DNA of 64,000 bases, taken from the NCBI GenBank assembly GCA_034509925.1, contig CM067530.1, forward strand, positions 1,777,001 through 1,841,000. Direction: 5' to 3'. Each line of letters begins with the position of its first letter. Position 1 is the stretch's first letter. Position numbers and translations under genes: made by a program. Below are positions 25,945 to 39,262 of this stretch, one piece after another. Under the pieces are notes generated by a model. That model worked only from the letters and a program-made list of their open reading frames with translations. It searched no databases and was not told the DNA's origin. Source of the stretch: Hirudinaria manillensis. Lineage: Eukaryota; Annelida; Clitellata; Hirudinida; Hirudinidae.

Positions 25945-28900
25945 ATGGATTTTTTGAAGCTACCGGATTGCTTTCTGTTTATATTTTGCGTCTGCATGAC
26001 CGCTTATGTCTTTGCAGTCGATAAATCAAATTTTAAAAAATGTCAAGACAGCTCTTTTTGTCGGTAAGAAGGATTACCTTTTATTTTATGGCATGACAGA
26101 GTTGAATGTATGATCCACGGAAAGCACGCACATGGCGAATAACATGACATATGCATTCAGATTTCACAGAAACAAAGATTTCCAGTCATACAGAGCATTG
26201 TCTGAAACCCAAGAGAACATTGCTATTGGACAAAGCCATGTTTATGGTTCTCTAAACAGCAACGGAGAGAACAACTTGAAATTTGATTTATTTTTGCACA
26301 AGGATAAAATCCTAAGATTAAAAATCAATGAAGACTCCCCTGTGAGGGAGAGATATGAAATCCCTGATGGGGATGTTATTCAACCATTGGAGCTTCAGAA
26401 GTGAGAATATTTACCAACTTACAACTATTGCTTGACTATAATTTAATTTTTCATGATTTAATATAAGTTTATATTTCTGATTATTTAGTAAATCACCTTG
26501 GCCTTGTTTTCTTGGAAGTGGCTCGAGAAAGGACAAGGATGTTTATTCAATAATATATTTTATAGAGTTAATTTCCATATCTTAACTAATTTATGAAGTA
26601 CTGCACAAATGCATCAATCAAGCATCAAAACACCTCAGTGTGCAAAACTGTGTTTTAAAGGCTCTCGCAAAGAAATGTATTTCCACTTTAAGTTTTCAGA
26701 TCAGGGAAGGTGACGAGAATCATGTGGACTTGGTGGGTCCCGATGGAATTGGCATCATCTTGAACTTTAACCCCTTTGAACTGGTCGTACATGTCAAGGA
26801 CAGGAAGGTCATCAGTGTCAACTCTAGGCAACTGCTCCACATTTTCAAGTCAAAGAAAGCAAAGAAGTAAAAATTATTTCAAAAAATTTTTTTTCTCAAT
26901 TTTTTTAATGATTTTTTGTTTGAAATTATTTACAACAATGATAACGTTGAAGGTTCTAGTTTTGTTAGTTTGAATTTGATCGTATTAATTTATTTATTTA
27001 TTACATTTTTTACTAACTTCAAGGATTTAATTTTAATTTTTTTTTTTAAAGAAAGTTAACCTGGATGTCTTGGATTCTTCAGGCCTTTCATATTTATGAA
27101 GAGGAGGAGGAGGAGGAGGAGGTTACAATTACAAAATTATTATTCTTGGAATGCTTATTAATTACTAACATAATTATTACTTAACTGGTTGAAATATTGG
27201 TTATTAAATTAATTAATTAATGTTTTTTTAAGGAGGAACGATCCGGATCGGATTGGTCCGAAAAGTTTCGCTCGCACACGGACAGCAGACCCTATGGTGA
27301 TGATATTGATATTTAAACATGCAGTTTGTGTTATTATAAATAAGGAGCTAATTATATTATTAAAATGATTTTTAATGTCAACTTAATGTTCAACTCATTG
27401 TTTTCTCATTGGCTCAAGAATTTTTCTGAATGTTATTACTAGTGATGTGATAAATTATATTTATATCTAATATCTGCATTAATCTAATATCTTTAATAAT
27501 ATCTATAATAACGATGCTAATTGTTGTGCTGAAACAGATTATTAATGCTTGATTAATTGCTAATTACACATTTAAAAATTAATTTTGAATGATTATAAAT
27601 TCAATAAATTAAATAAAATATTATAAAGGACCTAGCTCCATAGGTTTGGACATAACCTTCATGAACTTCAGCAATGTTTATGGGATACCAGAACATGCGC
27701 AAACCAATCTGGCTCTTAAGACTACGATGTGAGTTAAGTCATATTTTAATGAAGCTTCTTTAGCATTGAACCAGTTAATAAGGTTACTGTTGTTAATATA
27801 TTAAATTGTTTAACTTTTTATAGTTAAAAATGATACTTGAATGGTCAATTAGTTATCATGTTTATAGTTTGATTAATGTGATTGGACCTCTGCTTAGGTG
27901 GGTCTAATGCCTTTTGGTGAATTAATACAATTTATTCAACATATTTTGTAGTGTCACATTATAACAAATATTGTAATAATTTATAATTAATTAGATTATT
28001 ATCAAATGATTTTTAATCAAATTAACTATTAATTCAAGCATAATTCCTCTAGATACGAGGAGCCCTACAGGTTATACAACCTGGACGTATTTGAATACGA
28101 ATTAAACAACAACATGGCTTTGTATGGAAGCATTCCGGTCATGTTGGGTCATAGGTCAGTGGTCGGAGTTCATGACCGAGTGGATTAAAAACTCTTTAAT
28201 TATTTTAATGAATTTATTAGTTTAAAGTTAAGAATTAATTAAGATGATTAATACGCAATAAGCATGATAAGGTGCTAAAGTCTCGACTTTAAAGGGATTC
28301 TTTTTGCTTGATATAACAAAATATTTTAAAATAAAACCTGTACTTTAATTTATATATTTGGAATAATTTTAAATTCATTATTTCCAATTAAATCATTTAG
28401 TAAATTAAATATTCATTAAATTAACTTAACATTCCAGCGTAGATTCAACTGTCGGAATATTCTGGAACAATCCTTCGGAAACCTGGATTGATGTCAATCA
28501 TTCCTTGGGAGATGTAAGTTGATGAAAGTCCCGTTGAATTCACCTTATTCGTTATCGTTACCTGATAATTCGTCGTTATCTTTTGACTGGCATTAATTTG
28601 ATTAATACTTATCATGATCTCCATTGGTTGGTCTGTGATAAAAGCTAATCATTTGTTTATAGTTTGATATCACAAACTCATTTTGTTATTATTATTATTT
28701 GCAAGTTAAATTTTTAATTCGCATTCATATATTTGTGTTCCTCGGTTATAATTTATTACCATCCTAAGTTTGTCGGTTTTATATTTTTATATAAAATATT
28801 TAAAAATAAATACTTAAATAAAGATTTGTATTTAATTGCAAAGTCATAATTTAAAGTCGTACATATTCATAAATTTAAATTTATGTTGTTTATTCAAAAA

Positions 28901-31900
28901 GAACAAATTATTTATGAATTAATTTAATAATTTCACATTAGTGAATAATTAGTGATATTTTTGCCAGATTGAAACCCACTGGATGTCAGAGACGGGCATC
29001 ATTGATTTGTTTCTGATGTTAGGTCCATCACCAAAGGATGTTTTTAGACAATATGCCACGATCACTGGATCAATGCCTGTTCCACCTGTAATTAATTTAT
29101 TAGTTAATTTGTAATTAACTTGAAATTAATTTATTAGTTAATTTGTAATTAACTTGAAATTAATTTGTTGCTTTAATATCATAACTTAATGTTATGTAAT
29201 AAATTATAATGTTAATATGTAATAAATAATTTAATGTTATGTAATCAGATATTGTATAATATATTTATTTATTATAATAATGCATTTATTTGTTTTTATT
29301 GTTTTATTTCAGCTCTTTTCAATCGCCTACCATCAATCCAGGTGGAACTACGTCGATGAAAATGACGTTGCCAGGTGAACGGTTTTAGTTTTTTCTTTTG
29401 AAGTCAAACAATTGTTTCAATAAATTTATTTTAGAGATTTATTTTTAAATAATTAAATTAAAATAAATTTTCATTTTCTCGCTGATAAGATAGACCAGAC
29501 GTATTATTAGTCCATATTTAACTAATCATTCAATCTGTGATAGACAATTTATATTATCAGTCTCTATTTGACCAATATCTAAGCATGTTGTGGACACGAT
29601 TTTATTACTTGTTTATGCATAAAATTATTATTTAATTGGTCGAAAATCGATAAATTCATTTCACCAATAAATTACTATTTATTTAAATTTTCTTTCCTCA
29701 AATCAGTGTTTTGGAAGGATTCGAAGCAAACAACATTCCATTGGATGTCATTTGGTTGGATATTGAACATACATACGACAAGAGGTCTCGTTATGATAAT
29801 TTATGCAGATTATAAATAATTAGAATTACTTAATTATTAGAATGACTCCCTTGGTTAATCTTTATCACTTTATCAGCACTAGAATTTCATCTATGAAAAA
29901 CATATCTTATTATGGCAAGTTTAAAAAATAAATTTTCAAGTATTTAATAATGGTAAAGTTAAATATAAACTTTAATATAAAGATACAGAAAATAATTAAG
30001 TAGTTATTTAGTAATTCCAACAACTCACAAATGACTAACTCTCACACGAGAGTCTAAGTCTTTTGTCGCGTCCACCGAACTACAGGTACTTCACCTTTGA
30101 CTCCAACAAGTTTCCCGCTCCGAAGAGGATGCTGAAGAAGGTCGAAAGGTCAAAGAGGAGGATGGTGACGGCCGTCGATCCTCACCTGAAGAAGGATTCG
30201 TCTCACTACAAGGTCTACAGCATGGCGTCCAGGGATGGTCTCCTGGTCAAAGATAAAGATGGGAAAGAGTACGAGGGCTGGTGCTGGCCAGGTTCGTTTA
30301 ATTAATAACTTTTACTTAATTATTATGTGGTCATTAATTAATATTTAATTAAGCGATTAATTAGTATTTAATTAAGTGACTAGTTAATATTTAATTAAGT
30401 AATTAATGTTCAATTAATTAATATTTAATTAAGCAATTAATATTCAATTAATTAATATTTAATTAAGTAATTAATTAAGTTAGAAACGTTATGTTTCAGC
30501 ACTTACTTAATAGCTTATAATTGATGTTGATTTACTTAATTTATTAAATATGCTTAATTAATTAATATTAATAATTACTTAAGTAATTGTCCTTATTAAT
30601 TATTAATATTAGTGTTACTAGAATAACTGTTAATATCAGTTCACTCTCTAAAGCGATTCTTTCTTTGCCCTTTCACTTTCTCCAAACTTTTCAAGGCTCG
30701 TCCGCTTGGCTCGACTTTTTAAATCCCGAGGTCCGAAAGTTCTGGGCGGAGAGGTTCCTGTACTCGAATTACGAGGGATCCACGGATCACCTGTTCACCT
30801 GGAACGACATGAACGAACCGTCGGTGTTCAACGGACCGGAAATAACCATGCACAAGGACAACCTGCACCATGGAGACAGGGAACACAGGGAGATACACAA
30901 CGTTTACGGTCTCTATGTGGTGAGACTTAATAAAGTTTATGTGGTCTGTATAGTTTATGTGTTTACGGTCTCTATGTGGTGAGACTTGACAAAATTTATT
31001 TGTTGTTAATGCCTGTAATTGCTGTTATCTTCTTTGTTTTTCTATAATGTTACTGTTATTATTTTATTATTAGTTACTTGTTGTTATGGTTACCATTTTC
31101 TTGATTAAACCACGCATGAAAAAAGACCAGAAATCAAATCCATCATTGCTACACTCTGCCCCATGTTGATATGAATTACCTTAAATTTTTTAAATGATAA
31201 TTCATCTAATATGCTTTTGAATATTTGAATTGGTCAAATTTTAGAATGTTTAAATATTATATTAATTACATTAAATATAAATTTATAGATTTTGTAATTT
31301 CACTTTAATCAAGAATTCTGTTCTTGTAAAATATTAAGGGTATTTGTTAGGACATTGATTTTTATTATTATTTTTATTTTTATTATATTATAAGTTAACT
31401 AGTAATACTTAATGTGGGATTTAATGACAGCACAGAGCTTCGTTTGAGGGTCAACTTCTGAGGTCAGAGGGCAAGGCTCGACCTTTTGTGCTTTCAAGGA
31501 GTTTTTACTCGGGGTCGCAGAAATATGGTGAAGCAACTTGTTGATTAAAATTAATAAAATATATTGATATTGTCATTTATTATTAATAAAATATATTTAT
31601 ATGACATCACAGCTTGTAATTATTATTATTGTTAATCCTTATAATTTATTATTAATAAAATATATTGCCATTACAACATTTACACACATAAGATTTTTTT
31701 CTTAGTATATAAATTTAATTGTCCAGAAAATGAAGCATCGATGGATTTAGCAATTAATATTTTAAGCGATATTAATTATAATAATTATATTAATTATTTC
31801 AGTGTCCCTGCAGCTCACATGCACAGTGCTATACAAATGACATACTATTAATGGAACAAGGAATTTAACTTTGGAAACAACCTTGTTTTAGGAGCCATTT

Positions 31901-33021
31901 GGACTGGGGACAATGCTGCAGATTGGAGCCACCTGGAGGTCAGCCTCCCCATGCTGATGACCTTGAACTTGGTTGGCATGACCTTCAGTGGGGCAGATGT
32001 CGGGGGATTCTTCAAGAACCCCTCACCTGAACTGCTCATCAGGTGGTACCAGGTGAAGAGATTATTTTTGGCTTTATCCTTATTATACTGTTTACCTAAT
32101 TTGAATACCTTTACAATAATAAGTGATTGTTTGACAAATTTACATTATATATTTATATATAGTAATTGATAATTATTCATAATTATAATAATAAAGTTTA
32201 TAGGTATATTTAATATTAAAATAATAATAATTGCTGCTGATAATAATGATAATATTAACTTCCTATCTTTATTTATTATTATAATTTCAGGCAGCTGCCT
32301 TCCAGCCATTCTTCAGGGCACACGCACACCTCGACACAAAGAGAAGGGAACCCTGGCTGTACAAGGAGAATGAAATGGAACTGATCAGGGATGCCATCAG
32401 GACCAGGTACAAACTCCTCCCCTACTGGTACCTTCTCTTCTTTCAATCAGAATCCTCGGGCGAACCAATCATGAAACCTCTTTGGACTGAATTTCCCGAG
32501 GTTTTTCCTGTTTTCCTCCCTGTTTTCTGTCATTCAGTTAATCGATGGTTTTATACTTCTAAGGATAGGTATGTGTGATACGTATGTTGTGATATGCATT
32601 TCCACTTCTTTATAGATGTTTTATTTATTTAATTATTTATTTAATTAATTATTTATTTATTTAATTATTTATTTAATTAATTATTTATTTATTTAATTAT
32701 TTATTTAATTAATTATTTATTTATTTAATCATTTATTTATTATTAATTTTTACAGGAGGTTGGAACTTTTGAAATACACAATGAACACATGCTTGGAGAT
32801 TCAATTCTCGTGCACCCAGTGACCTCTGTGGGAGCAAAGGAGGTTCAGGTGTATCTGCCTGGATGTGGTGAGGTGCTAATGAACTTCATCTCCTTAATTA
32901 TTTTGTTCATTCATTCCATCCATCCATCCATTCGTTCATTGATTTCATGTAACTTCATATTTATATATTTTGGAGTTGCAGGTTTTAATAGATGCAACCA
33001 TGTTGTAAATTATCGAAACAG

Positions 33022-33054
<33 letters not shown>

Positions 33055-35103
33055 GTTGAAGATTGTTTTATTTAGAATTAGTGTGATTCAATTTATTTGT
33101 TATGTTTAAACTTTATTTTCCATCTCGTTAACTTGGTGAATATTATTTTGCAAGGTATGGTATGACACCCAATACAAAGCCTACAATGGCTGCAGTGCAC
33201 TCGGTTACCCCGTATCCTTGGAAACGGTTGGCTTCCTCAATTAACCAATAATTTTTCTCCATAATTGTCTTCCATAATTTGGTCTTTGTTTGTCCTCTGA
33301 CAAACAGATACCAACATTCTATAGAGGGGGCAGAGTGCTGCCGATCAGGGAGAGAATCAGGAGGTCCTCCATGGCATCCCCTGACGATCCTTATTCCCTC
33401 GTCGTCCACTTGGATCTTCGGGTAAGGAGTTCGGCTTCTCTTCGGCACGAGTCGTTAACGATTAAAACGATTAAAGAGTGGGAAAAAATTAAATTTATAA
33501 ATTTATTATTTATTAATTTTTTGCAGCAATCTTGGATCTATTGTTTTAGCCAGATGTCATTCTATACCATGATTTCCATGACGCAACTGCATACTGATAA
33601 TTTATCTATTAGATTTATTTATAGATATTATCTGTTATTTATTTATCATTAAAAATAATAAATGTTAAAATGATTAAGGTGGGAAAGAAATAAATTAATT
33701 ATATTATTAATTATTGTTTAACCATTTTCTTTTATAGCAGTATTAGCCAGGTGTCATCCTATATCATGATTTCCAATATGCATACTGATATACGTTATTT
33801 GTTTTTTAAGATAATGTTTCTAGAAATTAATAAATTAATATATGTTGTTCATTTTTTATTGCAAGGGTGAATCCCATGGATATCTGTACCATGATGACTT
33901 TTTGTCTTATGAGTACAAGAAAGGACTCTATGTTTACAGGAGGTTTACATTTACAGAGGGGAAGTTAATGAGCAGGTAATTTGTAATAAATTATAATTTG
34001 TAATAAATTATAATTTGTAATAAATTATAATTTGTAATAAATTATAATTTGTGATAAATTATAATTATACTGATGCTTATACTGATAAGTGGCAACACAT
34101 TATAGCAGACATCCTAGATTCTTGATCCCCGTATTTTAAATTTTTGAATTAAAGATTCAATTACTTAACTTTGTTCTAAAGAAAGATGGATGTTCTTTCT
34201 CCTGGACATTTTATATTTTTTTTGTGTGGGATATTATTATTATTATTATTATTTCTTAAGTTTTTATAACCATTTATAATAAAGAAATATTATTAATTTA
34301 TTGAAAAAATTAAATGAAATATCTGAAGGTCATTGAGATCATTAGAATCCAAAGCATTCAAAACATCATCCTGGATTGAAAGAATATACATTGTTGGTCT
34401 GAAATCACCTGCTACTACTATCAGCATCACCACTGAAGGTATGCAGCTTTGATCTGGCGATAGTTTAATTAATAATGTTACTTTATTTATTGTTTTTATT
34501 TATTGTTTTTATTTATTGTTTATTCCAATAATAATCATTAAGTAGTTATAGTTAATACCTAACATATATTTAACAATTAATTATAATAACTTATATTATA
34601 ATAATTAATTGAGTATTCTTTATTAAATGTTGCCAAGAATGTTGTCAGTATTAAATACTAGAACCTCTAAGAACTGTTTTAATTAGGCCTTCTTATAATG
34701 TTTTTAATTGTTCTTTTAATTGTTTTGAGACATTTTGAGAATCTTTTTATAAATAAATCTTTCTGCTTATATTTTCTTCAATTTTCCTTTCCTAGATTAA
34801 TTTAATATGTACTATGTATCACATTTATTATGTACTATGTATCACATTTATTTATGTCATAAACGGTTGGCCACCCAGCGGGATGTAAATCCCTTCTGGC
34901 CTACTGGTGTTATTATTACTGTGCTTTTTTTCATTGAATAAAAAACTTTTTTCACGATAAAAAAAAAAAAAATATTTGCTCTAATCTTTGCAGAAGGTAC
35001 CAATAGTTTGGAAGGAACATTCGACAGTGGGAGGAGCCTACTCATCATTAGGAAGCCTGGAATTAATATTGACTTTGATTTCACAATAAGTTTGACATTT
35101 TGA
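25945..35103 (+). CDS. GANAB: Neutral alpha-glucosidase AB (ER glucosidase II alpha subunit)
   Basis: GH31 enzyme that trims the two inner alpha-1,3 glucoses from N-glycans in the ER, controlling calnexin binding. Twenty-two exons: 25945-26063, 26161-26400, 26705-26866, 27052-27121, 27233-27296, 27629-27728, 28053-28154, 28438-28513, 28968-29087, 29313-29374, 29707-29784, 30086-30291, 30696-30919, 31431-31527, 31892-32052, 32291-32500, 32756-32872, 33155-33226, 33308-33421, 33866-33975, 34329-34438, 34994-35103; 907 codons in frame (human 944). A signal peptide ([20 protein letters not shown]) precedes [16 protein letters not shown]. Catalytic nucleophile Asp504 lies in [15 protein letters not shown], the acid Asp580 in [27 protein letters not shown] and [16 protein letters not shown] are intact. 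Exon 4 (Glu-rich) was placed by phase alone and is the weakest exon. ER retention is via the beta subunit, so no KDEL is expected. Confidence 0.96.
27103..27121. repeat. (GAG)n tract in GANAB exon 4
   Basis: Seven GAG codons after a GAA, followed across the intron by GAG GAA, giving a run of ten Glu in the variable acidic segment between the N-terminal and catalytic parts. Confidence 0.7.
29085..29166. repeat. Direct duplication in a GANAB intron
   Basis: Two adjacent copies of a roughly 38-bp unit (TTAATTTATTAGTTAATTTG + TAATTAACTTGAAA...) in the intron after exon 9. Confidence 0.8.
30302..30480. repeat. TTAATTAA-rich tandem array in a GANAB intron
   Basis: About six imperfect units of AATTAATATTTAATTAAGTA in the intron after exon 12; strongly self-complementary. 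Confidence 0.8.
30902..30987 (+). repeat. Tandem copy of a GANAB exon end with its splice donor
   Basis: A 27-base block at 30902-30928, covering the last 18 bases of exon 13 and its GTGAGA donor, is repeated exactly at 30961-30987 with a 59-base period. Use of the second donor would add 59 bases and shift the frame. Confidence 0.85.
32616..32748. repeat. Tandem TTTATTTAATTAATTA array in a GANAB intron
   Basis: Three to four copies of a roughly 32-bp unit made of TTATTTATTTAATTA blocks directly before exon 17. Confidence 0.85.
33021..33053. repeat. (ATT)n microsatellite in a GANAB intron
   Basis: Eleven ATT units in the intron after exon 17. Confidence 0.9.
33978..34064. repeat. Tandem 17-bp repeat in a GANAB intron
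   Basis: Five copies of TAATTTGTAATAAATTA directly after the exon 20 donor. Confidence 0.85.
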
Positions 35104-35485
35104 CATGTGACTGACAAGGTCATGGTAATGATCTGTTGGTTTAGAAGATTTGTTTCATTTGGATGTAGAGGATGTAGGCTTCCATCTTTCAGATGAAGTT
35201 TCTTTTGAGGCCAACAAAGTTGTTTTTTTTGTGAAGAATCCTTAGCTTTAATGCTATTTATTAAAAATGGTGTGAAATTATCAACAATTCCCGTGCAAAT
35301 TCCAACATTTTGTCAGTTTATAAGTATCATTTTTATTTAAAGAAAATTATAAAAGCCATCAGGCGCTCATCAGACATATAGCAAGTTTACAGACAAGAAA
35401 CGTAATTCAATAACAATACAAAAAATATGGTGGTCAGGAAGTAAATTGAAAGCTTCCTGTCAGATGTTGACTGAAGTTAAATTAA
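35104..35485. other. Convergent spacer between GANAB and the DUF229 gene
   Basis: About 380 bp holding both 3' ends. A minus-strand AATAAA lies near 35268; no clear plus-strand canonical signal was seen. Confidence 0.5.
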
Positions 35486-38400
35486 TTATTCTGTATCAAC
35501 TGAGCAGAAACAAAACCTGGAAAGACTTGGGATGATTCTTTCTATGCATTTGGAGTGTCCCTTGTACTCATTTATCCTGCTTATCCCATTTAAATCCAAG
35601 GAGTGATCCTTTGCATTGGATCCTTCCGTTTTCCCGATGCCGACAGTTCCCTCAAACAAGGCGTTTCCAGGTGTCGCTTGGAGAACCACTTGAAGGAAAA
35701 ACTTCCCCGTGGGAAGGTCTCTCGTCGCGTTGGTTGCGAACCATTGTCTTCCGAGGTTTGGATTGGTCAGTTCTGCCTGTGAAGGAGAATTTATCAGGAA
35801 GCTGTTGTGGTTACAGAGCTATGCTATTGCTCTGTTAAATAGGAGTAGTTAATGTGGTTAGAAATTAGAGATTAAGGTTAAGTTAAGATCGCTTCCAACA
35901 AATTTAAAATCTCATTTATATAAATATTATGTTTATAGTACTACATAATATGTAAACAAAATTAAAATCACAAAGAAGTCTTAAGAATGCTCACAATCTC
36001 ATTAGGCAGGACAAATCGTGCAGAAATGATTTTCTTCAGAAACAGTTTCTGGCATCTTTTGAATCCGTCGCCATTTTGAAGGATGTTGTTTATTTCTTCG
36101 ATGATTTTCTTGGCGGCCTGACCGACTCTGGCATCTCGGTCCGCTGCCAATCCCTGGTATTTCGCACAGGTGCAATAATGCATCGACACCTCAGCACTTT
36201 GGCACGTCCTTTCTGGTGGAATCTTCTGGAACAAACTGATCCCTCGAGTTTTTCCTTCTCCATCCTAGAAAATTACTGTACTGTAATTATAATGATAATA
36301 TTATTATTATCTCATTAATTAACTCTCTGGAGGGTTATTCATGAAATGATTTTATGTAACTGTTAGGGAGTTAATTAGCGATCTAATTAAATGCTTTAGC
36401 TTGACTAGAAATAAACGAAAATGTTCATTATTTATAAATCATTAAAAGCCAATAGTTTCCCTCAAAATATAACTCACAACTTGCGAAGAGGAATCAACGA
36501 GACTCAAAAGAGTGGCGTGTAAATCAAAGGCCGTGGTGAGTTTATCTCGGTTCGATTTCAACTTTTCTACAATTTCTGGTTTAATTGACCTCAAAGCCTC
36601 AGGCATCGAAATGAGAGCCAACGGTAACCTTTCGTTCAACATTCCTCCGAAAGATTCTCTCGTTTTGCCGTGATTAGTGCCGTGATCACCCAACAGAATA
36701 GTCAAAGTATCGTTGAACACACCGACGGCTTTCAACGATTCAAAAAATTCGCGTAAGTCCAAGTCCAGTCTCAGCGTTCTATCGAATTCGCTGATGAATC
36801 CGAAAGCAAACTTCGGGATATCTTTGTACTGAACGAAGAAACTTTTTATGTATTCGAGAATATATTCGTGTTTCATCTTAGATCCAATGCAATTATTGCT
36901 TTCAAGTCCAAAGTTACGGTCCTCTGCTGCCAACCAGAAAGGCCTCATGTAATGGTCCACAGGTGGTTCTTCGAATCCCTGGAAAAAAGTCTTTTCTTGT
37001 CATAGTTTTACATTAACGATGAACATCATCTTTAAAATGTTTGTTTAAAAGTTGATTATTTTTCTTATTGTCCAAATTATTTCTTTCGTAAATATTCATA
37101 TTCCACTTTCATTTTGTTGTAATCCACTTCATTATGCCATTATTTCATAGTAATAAGTAAAAAAAGAATTTTAGGCGATATAACGTTACCATGAAATGGT
37201 TTTGAAAAGTTCCGAGATGAGGTTGGTCTTCGGCAAACAAGGTAGCATATCCGAGGCTCTCGAATTTATTCCAAATAAACGGAAGAGCGCCAACATATTG
37301 TCCGCCTTTGTCCCTTCTCTTTAAATCCCCCACTTCCTCATCTTTCATTCCTTAGGAAATATAAATAAATAAATATTAACATATTAAAATCGCCAATAAA
37401 CTGATCAGCGGTTTCAATCCTTCAAACCTGTCAGTAGCGGTAGCAGAGTAGCTATTGCCGAATCACCTAATACGTTAAAACCATGGAGAATGACTGGATC
37501 TTTGAAAACCTTTTTGGTATTATTAAAGTTCTTATCGAAAGTCCACTGTGAAACTGAATCCAGTACGAGAATCAAAACGTTCGCTGCATGAGCTGGCTTG
37601 TTTTCCGAAAGAGACGCTAGTTTGTCTATCGTCTGCTCTCGCTCGGAAACGTGAACGATAAATTGATTATAGGTTTGTCTGGCATTTTCCGATTCCTGCC
37701 TTCTTGGGAACTTCTGACTAATCTCCGATGATGGTCCAAACGAACTGGAACCCGGCTTTAATGGCTCGCGATCTCCCAGATTTGACTGAATTCCATACCT
37801 GAAATCTGGAAGTCCAAGGCTTCCCATTAGACTCGGTACAAGGTTTTGCAAATTTCTATTTTGAAATGAAATGTCTGGATTATCTGAGTCAGATTCAAAT
37901 TCAGGAATTCTTGGAATATGAGAATTTCTTGACAGTCTTTGTTCATTATGGTTCCTCTCTGCGAAAAAAAAACTTCATGAACAGTGAGGTCTTAGAATTT
38001 TCTTTAAATGTTCTTGAATTAATCGAAGCTAATGATTTTATAAATTTTAAATCTAATCGGGTTAACCTGCTAACAGGATTGGTGCTATCCTTAAATCGCA
38101 TTTAATGTGTATGAAATCGCTTTTGATTGTCATGGGTAACAGTGACTGGCTTTCTCCGAAGTCGCCCAAATTGATTTCTTTTCCAATTGCATAGGAATCA
38201 TCGGAGCTCCATTCCACAGTCTTGACTTCACACCTCTGCAAGGATAAATTCTTCCCCTTTAAGACGCTTCGATTGATTCGCAACTCTCCATTAACCAAAT
38301 GGAAAAGTTCTTGCCGTTGTTCCAAGCATTCTGAGGCTTCCCAGTTCCATTTTTTATCCAAGGCGTTGTTTGACACCAGATCCGAGTCGTAGTAGCAAAA

Positions 38401-38616
38401 TTGAACAGCATTGGTTAAAAACTCAGATTTACGTCGCAATCTGTTTGAAGCTCGATTAAATCCTCTGTTCCTACTAGATTTCGAAGACGTCTTTTGAGAT
38501 AGGAAATTTTCAAATAATGTCTCCAAAACGAAATACGCAACTACGATCAGAATTCCCAACAAGAAGAGAGTGGAGAGACGCTGCTTGCTCAATCTCAAGA
38601 AAACCATCTTTAACAA
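35486..38616 (-). CDS. DUF229 (sulfatase-like) type II membrane protein
   Basis: Six exons: 38616-38067, 37958-37428, 37350-37190, 36978-36478, 36264-35995, 35776-35486; 767 residues in frame. A short cytoplasmic Lys/Arg-rich end is followed by one membrane segment (about residues 15-34, STLFLLGILIVVAYFVLETL), so the rest should be lumenal or extracellular. DUF229 landmarks are in order: NVLILVLDSVS (about 310-320), HGFNVLGDSAIATLLPLLTG, IWNKFESLGYATLFAEDQP, LLGDHGTNHGKTRE (about 510), NERLPLALISMP, LTTAFDLHATL, RGISLFQKIPPERTC, MHYCTC, and a C-terminal NGISRINEYKGHSKC ... CFCS. The family belongs to the alkaline-phosphatase/sulfatase superfamily and is expanded in insects and nematodes; substrates are unknown. 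Junction phases all close, which supports a functional gene. Confidence 0.9.
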
Positions 38617-39262
38617 CGCCTAGAGTTAGAGTTAACTTAATAGTTAAGTTTTGGCTCTTCACATAATAGCCTTGTAGCCCAGCAGAAACTTGGAATATCG
38701 CTATTGTGCCATGATGTTTACACTCCTTTTCATTTTATTCTTGAGTTAGTTCGATCTTATCATTAACTTCGATAGTTAAATGCATTTATATCAGTAACCT
38801 TTGGACCCAGAAACCATTCTAGGTCTGCATTTAGCAGTCGGAGATTTCTTAATTGGCTTTCGAAATTCGTGAGTCTTGACAGTAGCTTGTATAGAAATTT
38901 ATCTCTGGGGATTATTAAGCGATAGGAAGTGGTATGCATATGCCCAAAAGCATTGATGTTTTTGTACAAACCCTTTACTTAGTGGAGCTGCAACTAAACG
39001 GATATATATTGAAAATAATTTTTTTTAGGAGAAGGAATAAATAAATCACTTTGTTATTATTATAATATCAACATAATGTCTCATTTAATTGTTCTGATAA
39101 CAATAATATTTTTTATTTGGTAATTTGTTATGCAATTTGAATCTATATAAAAATTTAACACGTTTGCTCTTCTTTCAATTAATATAATATGAAGCGTTGC
39201 AAAAGATGTTTGTTGTTTATTTTAGCGGGTTTCTGCGAATCGGGAGTTGAGTTGCTGGTGAA
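38617..39262. other. Divergent promoter region of the DUF229 gene and RPA3
   Basis: About 650 bp with no supported gene; small frames such as minus 38763-38969 show no family resemblance. Confidence 0.5.
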
